A stretch of DNA of 64,000 bases, from positions 40,186 to 104,185 of the forward strand of contig CAZHAK010000009.1 in NCBI GenBank assembly GCA_964530625.1, read 5' to 3'. Of this stretch, positions 59,562-64,000 are shown piece after piece (position 1 is the stretch's first letter; every line of letters begins with the position of its first letter). The notes beneath the pieces are model-generated. The model was not told the origin of the DNA. It saw only the letters and a list, made by a program, of their open reading frames with translations, and did not search any database. A program made the translations under genes and the position numbers. The DNA comes from JABWCQ01 sp964530625. Its GTDB lineage: Bacteria; Electryoneota; RPQS01.

Positions 59562-61706
59562 TTACTTCAGGAGTAAGAGTTTTTTATCGGCTCGGAAGTT
59601 CGCCGCTTCCAAGCGATAAATGTATACGCCGGTTCCCAGTGCTGTGCCGTCCAACTCGATTGCATGACGACCGGGCGAATAGGATTGCTCTGCGATGAGT
59701 TCGCGCACAAGCTGACCTTGCAAATTGTAGAGCTTTAAATTTACCGGCGCAGCTTGCGGAAGATCAAAGGTAATCGTCGTGCTTGGATTGAACGGATTGG
59801 GATAGTTTTGATACAGTGAGAACTCTGTTGGCAGTGACGATTGATCGTCCGATGAAAGATTTACAACTCCGTTGACAATCAGCTCGACACTATCGGGCGA
59901 GGACATGGCCGAATGGTTTATAATCAGCCAGCCTCGTGTTTCGCCTAACACTGTCGGCACGACATGCGGGTAGATCCTTAAGAGAGGGCCGGGCTGAAGA
60001 AAAACCGGGCCCGAGAAATTTGGGCTGAACGGTGTACTCGTGGAAACTGAATTTATGACCAGGGGAACGTTGCCTTGTGTCCGGATCCCTATTAGCACGC
60101 TGTCCGTGGTGTTGACCGGAACATCACCAAAGCTGCCGACTTGTCCCGTTAAGAAAACGATCTCGGACGTTATTGCTGTGCCGGAAACTGAGCAAATCAG
60201 GTCTCCTCCGGGGCCACTGTGCGAAACGGTCAGGGTTCCAGTCTGGGTGCCAAGCTCTTCGGCAAGATAGGTTACGACGAGGGGAATTTCGGCGCTTGGC
60301 TCAAGCAAAATCGGACCGGCGGGACTCACCTCGAAGGGGCCGGTTACGCTGATCGTGGTTACCGAAAGTTCACCACCCTGCGAGGGATTCGCGAGCAAAA
60401 CTGCTCCGATTACCGGATCGTTCAGCAAGGTCGTGTCCACTTGCAGGGGGCATCCCAGCAAGTAGGGAGTCGCGGGATCTACGACTTCGACGGTCAGACG
60501 GTAGAGTTGAATCTCATTGTTCGTTGCACCCCAAACATGAATTTTCAGGTCGGTCACGTTTGCGGGAACAATATGGCGAAACAGCTCCTCTGTTAGGCCG
60601 ATGCCCTGATTTGCGACTGTGATCAAGTGCGTCGTATCCGGCCCGGCATAGAGTGTGAAATTCAGGTTCTGATTGTCCGCCGTGTTATAAGGCGTTCCGG
60701 CTTGGCAACTTCCGTCGTTATTTTGCTCACCTTCTAAGTATGAGTAGCCATCCGGGGCTAGCGTAACTGTGAGTGCACGTCCCTGCGAGACAGAAAAGCG
60801 CCACCAATCGGTATCACTGTTGTCATCTAAGCTGGCATTCTCCACTACCTCAGTGCCATTAATTTGGCCGAGTTCAGACGCTTCGTTGGGTGTGTCGTTC
60901 GGCTCAAAGGGATCTCCGTAGCCTCGTTGTCCTGCCAAGATGTCGTCATGCTGCGGGCCATCGAAAGCGGCAGAGTAGAACGGTTCGAGCAGTTTGCTGT
61001 TCGTAATCGGACAGACGTGGCTTATTCCCAATCCGTGGCCATGTTCATGCGCGACGATATTGCGCATAAAGCGGTAGTTGTTGGTCAGTGAATTCCAAGA
61101 TTCTGAAGCGTCCAGTACCATGTCGCCGCGATTGGGGAAGAAGTTGTAGGCGAGTACACCGCTGCCGCCGTCAATCTCAATAGAACCAATGCGAACATCG
61201 CCGCGCGAACCGATAATGCCGGGGCTGTTTTGGCTCCAGTTCGCGCCGTCGTCTTCGACGAATATGTAGGTATTGCCTGTGAGTTCGGACCAGCGGTCGA
61301 AGACTTGAGCGAACACGGCTTGCCATGCCGCAGGAGAACCGAATTGCTGATTCAACGTGGCGTAGATTTGGCTGGGCTGGCCATCGATTGACACTCCATC
61401 GGGGACAAAGCTGTAAGTCAGCGTGATACCGTCTCCCTGGGAACCGGTGCCTCCGTGAGCCGTGTTGCTCCAGCGGCCACTCAGATTGTAGTCAAGTGTG
61501 CCAACCCGTTCGGTCATGCGGCGAGTCCATTCGGCGATGTAGTCGGGGTCGGTGCCCTCGGCAAAACAGACGGCCAAGGGGCCGGAGACAGAGAATTCAG
61601 TCGAAATGTGGTCATGGCCGACCTGAGCGGGCAATGGCGCAGGAGCCGTTATCCAAATCAGGCACACCAAGAGCAGCGCGGCAAGGGAGTAGATCGTTTG
61701 GTGCAT
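59562..61706 (-). CDS. Secreted matrixin-like metalloprotease (M10) with T9SS sorting domain
   Basis: 714 residues. The signal peptide ends near APLPAQVG. A short pro-region with a lone Cys (PLAVCFAEGTD) precedes the protease domain (about 75-275). The zinc motif is HEHGHGLGISH followed by VCP; the usual Met-turn is replaced by Leu (SKLLEP). A pre-peptidase C-terminal/Ig-like set follows (about 290-610), then a sorting domain (YQNYPNPFNPSTTITF, LYNLQGQLVREL). It likely degrades extracellular protein. Substituting Met at the turn may still allow activity. It diverges from the paralogue at 61972, and promoter-like boxes lie between them. Confidence 0.85.
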   Translation of the reverse strand: MHQTIYSLAALLLVCLIWITAPAPLPAQVGHDHISTEFSVSGPLAVCFAEGTDPDYIAEWTRRMTERVGTLDYNLSGRWSNTAHGGTGSQGDGITLTYSFVPDGVSIDGQPSQIYATLNQQFGSPAAWQAVFAQVFDRWSELTGNTYIFVEDDGANWSQNSPGIIGSRGDVRIGSIEIDGGSGVLAYNFFPNRGDMVLDASESWNSLTNNYRFMRNIVAHEHGHGLGISHVCPITNSKLLEPFYSAAFDGPQHDDILAGQRGYGDPFEPNDTPNEASELGQINGTEVVENASLDDNSDTDWWRFSVSQGRALTVTLAPDGYSYLEGEQNNDGSCQAGTPYNTADNQNLNFTLYAGPDTTHLITVANQGIGLTEELFRHIVPANVTDLKIHVWGATNNEIQLYRLTVEVVDPATPYLLGCPLQVDTTLLNDPVIGAVLLANPSQGGELSVTTISVTGPFEVSPAGPILLEPSAEIPLVVTYLAEELGTQTGTLTVSHSGPGGDLICSVSGTAITSEIVFLTGQVGSFGDVPVNTTDSVLIGIRTQGNVPLVINSVSTSTPFSPNFSGPVFLQPGPLLRIYPHVVPTVLGETRGWLIINHSAMSSPDSVELIVNGVVNLSSDDQSSLPTEFSLYQNYPNPFNPSTTITFDLPQAAPVNLKLYNLQGQLVRELIAEQSYSPGRHAIELDGTALGTGVYIYRLEAANFRADKKLLLLK

Positions 61707-61827
61707 GGCATGAACCTCTTCAAACTGTTGTTATTACTATAATAAACTATGTTTCAGCATGTTTGTTGATTGAGTAAAAGTACGGAGAAGCTGACGGGAA
61801 TGCAAGCCGGTTGGCAGATTCCTTGCG

Positions 61828-61856
61828 ACTATACTCAATAATATTGACCTCAGCAA
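61828..61856 (-). promoter_or_regulatory. Promoter-like element for the 59562 metalloprotease gene
   Basis: On the minus strand: TTGCTG (complement of 61851-61856), 17-base spacer, TATAGT (complement of 61828-61833). For the plus-strand gene only a weak TTGACG at 61900 with TATACG at a 15-base spacer was seen. Confidence 0.45.
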
Positions 61857-61971
61857 GTTGTCTGAAAGAATTACATCTTCTTGCCGAAATAATTGCTTAT
61901 TGACGAGATAAGCCCTATTTTATACGCTTAAGGGGTATAGCTTGATTCAGTTTAGCATTAATTTTGGCACG

Positions 61972-64000
61972 ATGAAACCTATGGGTCCACGGATGAAAAA
62001 CAGCTTGACACGATTCGTACTGCCGCTCATTTGGGCGGGAATGATTGCCTTGATAACCCCGCAACTCGGCCTCGCGCACGATGGTTGCCCAGTTTGTGGA
62101 AAGACACCGATCGAGAGTTCGCAGTGGGCGGCCTCGACCGCGCTGGATATGAAGCCGGCCTGGAAATCGGATATCGCTCCGAGGTCATTTTGTTTTGAGC
62201 CGGGAACGTCTGAAGAAGACGTTGCCGCGTTAATGAACAGAATTTACAACAACCCTGCCTCATATATTAGTAGTTCGCGCTGGACGTCCACCGCTTCGGG
62301 AACTACGGGTGGACAGGGTGATCCGACGGTGCTGACATACAGTTTTGTGCCGGACGGCGTGACGGTGCCGGATTCGCCGCCGCCGAACGGTTTCGGCAAT
62401 CAGACAAACAACATCCACGCGATGATGACGAGTAAGTTCGGCAGTGTTGCGGCGGGTAAGGCAAAGTTTCGACAGGCGTTTGATCAGTGGCAGAATTTGA
62501 CCGGATTGACGTACATCGAAGAGACGAATGATGACGGTGCCTCTCTGTTTTCGTCTTCGGGTGTTTTAGGTGTGCGCGGTGATATTCGTATCTCAGCGAT
62601 TCCGATGGATGGCACGTATGGCGTGCTGGCTTACAACTATTTTCCGAATACCGGAGACATGGTGCTGGACAACGCAGAGAATTGGCAATCGAGTTCCAAT
62701 GACTATCGTTACTTCCGTAATGTCGTAACTCACGAAGCCGGACACGGAATAGGTTTGTCTCATGTGTGTCCTGATGACTGCCAGTTTTTGATGGAGCCGT
62801 TTATCTGTACAGCGTATGACGGGCCGCAGCATGATGATATACGCGGCGGGCAAAGGCAATATGGAGACTCAGCAGAAACGAACAACAGCGCGGGAACGGC
62901 GACTCTGTTCGGCAGTGTTTCCAACGGCACGACAACTTTGAACGGGATGTCTATTGATGATAACGGTGATCAGGACTACTACTCATTTACCGTGACGACG
63001 AATAAGCAGGTCAATGTTACAGTGTCACCAGTCGGATTGTTCTTTGACCAGTGCAGCCAAACACAGGCCTGCACATGCTCGCCCGGTGATACCACACGGA
63101 CAACGGATGACGTCAATCTGTCCCTCAGACTCTACGGCACGAACGGGACAACTGTGTTGGCTGAAGCAAGCTCTAACGGCGCTGGCTTGGCGGAAACAAT
63201 CTCCAATACGTCACTCCCCGGAGCAGGTACGTACTTCATCCGGGTGTATCAGGGCTCTACCAACGCGATTCAGCTCTATAATTTGAGCTTCACGATCTCC
63301 AACTCGAATGTGCCCGTTGTGACTTTGACGCAACCTAACGGCGGGCAGGTTTGGAATGCTGGATCAAACCAATCCATTACTTGGACGTCGCTAAACGTGA
63401 CCGGCAATATTTTGATTGAACTGAACCGGACATATCCGGGCGGCGCATGGGAAACCCTTTTTGCCAGCACGGCAAACGATGGCAATCAGACTTGGACAGT
63501 GGCCGGATCGACAACCTCTGCGACTAATCGGATACGCGTGACCAGTATCAACGCTCCTTCCGCAATGGATGAATCTGACGAGGATTTTACGATTTTTGTG
63601 CCGTCTATCATGGTGGTGATTCCGAACGGCGGTGAAACATTGAACGGTGCGGCAAGCGAGCAGATCAGTTGGACGTCAAATGGTGTTACGGGTAACGTGA
63701 CGATTGACTTAAATCGTAATTATCCCGGTGGTTCCTGGGAGTTTGTGGCGACGGTTCCCAATGCGGGAACGAACATTGTTTTGGGCGGTCCGGCGACTGC
63801 AAATGCGCGAATTCGCTTGACTTCGGTTAATGAGCCTGCGGCGACGGATATTTCGGACGCGTCGTTTTCAATTGTGTTTGTCAACCAACCCCCTGTGATT
63901 TCGCATGATCCTCATGGAGATGTGGAGCCGGGTCTGACGACGTTTACGGCTCTGGTAACCGATGACGGCGGCCCGATCACCACGACGCTGTTCTATCGGG
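61972..64000 (+). CDS. Secreted matrixin-like metalloprotease (M10), cut by window edge
   Basis: At least 676 residues, open at the right edge. In-frame ATG codons at 61972, 61981 and 61993 are all possible; 61993 gives the neatest signal peptide (FVLPLIWAGMIALITP). After it comes DGCPVCGK, then a pro-region Cys in RSFCFEPGT, matching the Cys of the paralogue. The zinc motif is HEAGHGIGLSH with VCP after it and a Met at the turn (FLMEP). Downstream are a pre-peptidase C-terminal domain (about 300-430) and two Ser/Thr-rich Ig-like repeats of the Kre9/KNH type (LTQPNGGQVWNAGSNQSITW, IPNGGETLNGAASEQISW). A sorting domain may lie beyond the window. Confidence 0.85.
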   Translation, partial: MKPMGPRMKNSLTRFVLPLIWAGMIALITPQLGLAHDGCPVCGKTPIESSQWAASTALDMKPAWKSDIAPRSFCFEPGTSEEDVAALMNRIYNNPASYISSSRWTSTASGTTGGQGDPTVLTYSFVPDGVTVPDSPPPNGFGNQTNNIHAMMTSKFGSVAAGKAKFRQAFDQWQNLTGLTYIEETNDDGASLFSSSGVLGVRGDIRISAIPMDGTYGVLAYNYFPNTGDMVLDNAENWQSSSNDYRYFRNVVTHEAGHGIGLSHVCPDDCQFLMEPFICTAYDGPQHDDIRGGQRQYGDSAETNNSAGTATLFGSVSNGTTTLNGMSIDDNGDQDYYSFTVTTNKQVNVTVSPVGLFFDQCSQTQACTCSPGDTTRTTDDVNLSLRLYGTNGTTVLAEASSNGAGLAETISNTSLPGAGTYFIRVYQGSTNAIQLYNLSFTISNSNVPVVTLTQPNGGQVWNAGSNQSITWTSLNVTGNILIELNRTYPGGAWETLFASTANDGNQTWTVAGSTTSATNRIRVTSINAPSAMDESDEDFTIFVPSIMVVIPNGGETLNGAASEQISWTSNGVTGNVTIDLNRNYPGGSWEFVATVPNAGTNIVLGGPATANARIRLTSVNEPAATDISDASFSIVFVNQPPVISHDPHGDVEPGLTTFTALVTDDGGPITTTLFYR

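Overview
The window comes from a Gram-negative bacterium with a lipopolysaccharide outer membrane. It has a Kdo/Lpt operon, TonB-dependent receptors, lipoproteins, at least six proteins ending in a type IX secretion (T9SS) sorting domain with PNPFN-type motifs, a PorV-like protein, sigma-54 and a flagellar rod gene. This mix fits a lineage of the Fibrobacteres-Chlorobi-Bacteroidetes (FCB) superphylum, probably one of its poorly cultured candidate phyla. The phylum call is inference from gene content; there is no rRNA or tRNA gene in the window.

Layout. 1-1637 (-): aminotransferase and the start of a secreted subtilase. 1764-10120 (+): envelope operon kdsC-kdsD-lptC-lptA-like-YfhO-lptB followed by rpoN. 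10277-13267 (+): lon and engB. 13373-20041 (-): two large T9SS cargo proteins, the PLP synthase genes pdxS/pdxT and an LVIVD lipoprotein, apparently one transcript. 20247-22643 (+): membrane PAS/degenerate-receiver protein. 22644-31607: an accessory, repeat-rich stretch with two T9SS cargo genes that share their ends but not their middles, a three-lamin-tail secreted protein, and an isolated flgB behind a sigma-54-type promoter. 31608-33887 (-): TyrA plus a degenerate TyrA-like paralogue. 34058-42922 (-): SUF iron-sulfur cluster assembly region (rrf2, sufC, three glycosyltransferase-like genes, sufB, sufD, then Rieske, sufS, sufU), with one opposite-strand lipoprotein gene inside. 43056-47119 (+): TPP riboswitch, TonB receptor and sodium-symporter-family permease. 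47328-56702 (-): five-gene envelope operon of TonB receptor, Ca-loop T9SS protein, lipoprotein, PorV-like protein and lipoprotein. 56906-59497 (-): type III glutamine synthetase and a hotdog thioesterase. 59562-64000: two divergent matrixin metalloproteases.

How the parts work together. Lpt/Kds genes build and export LPS. The T9SS cargo proteins, PorV-like barrel and lipoproteins form the cell surface. TonB receptors feed nutrients, one set very likely under thiamine pyrophosphate control. The Rrf2 regulator heads the SUF genes and probably senses iron-sulfur status. RpoN is encoded here, and matching -24/-12 promoters lie in front of both rpoN and flgB, each with the same TGCTATAGCA palindrome upstream.

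The most promising undescribed items are the five-gene TonB/T9SS operon with shared calcium-type loops, the glycosyltransferase-like genes inside the suf operon, the paired cargo cassettes with swapped centres, and the riboswitch-controlled thiamine-type uptake pair. All functional statements rest on reading motifs by eye; no database search was possible.
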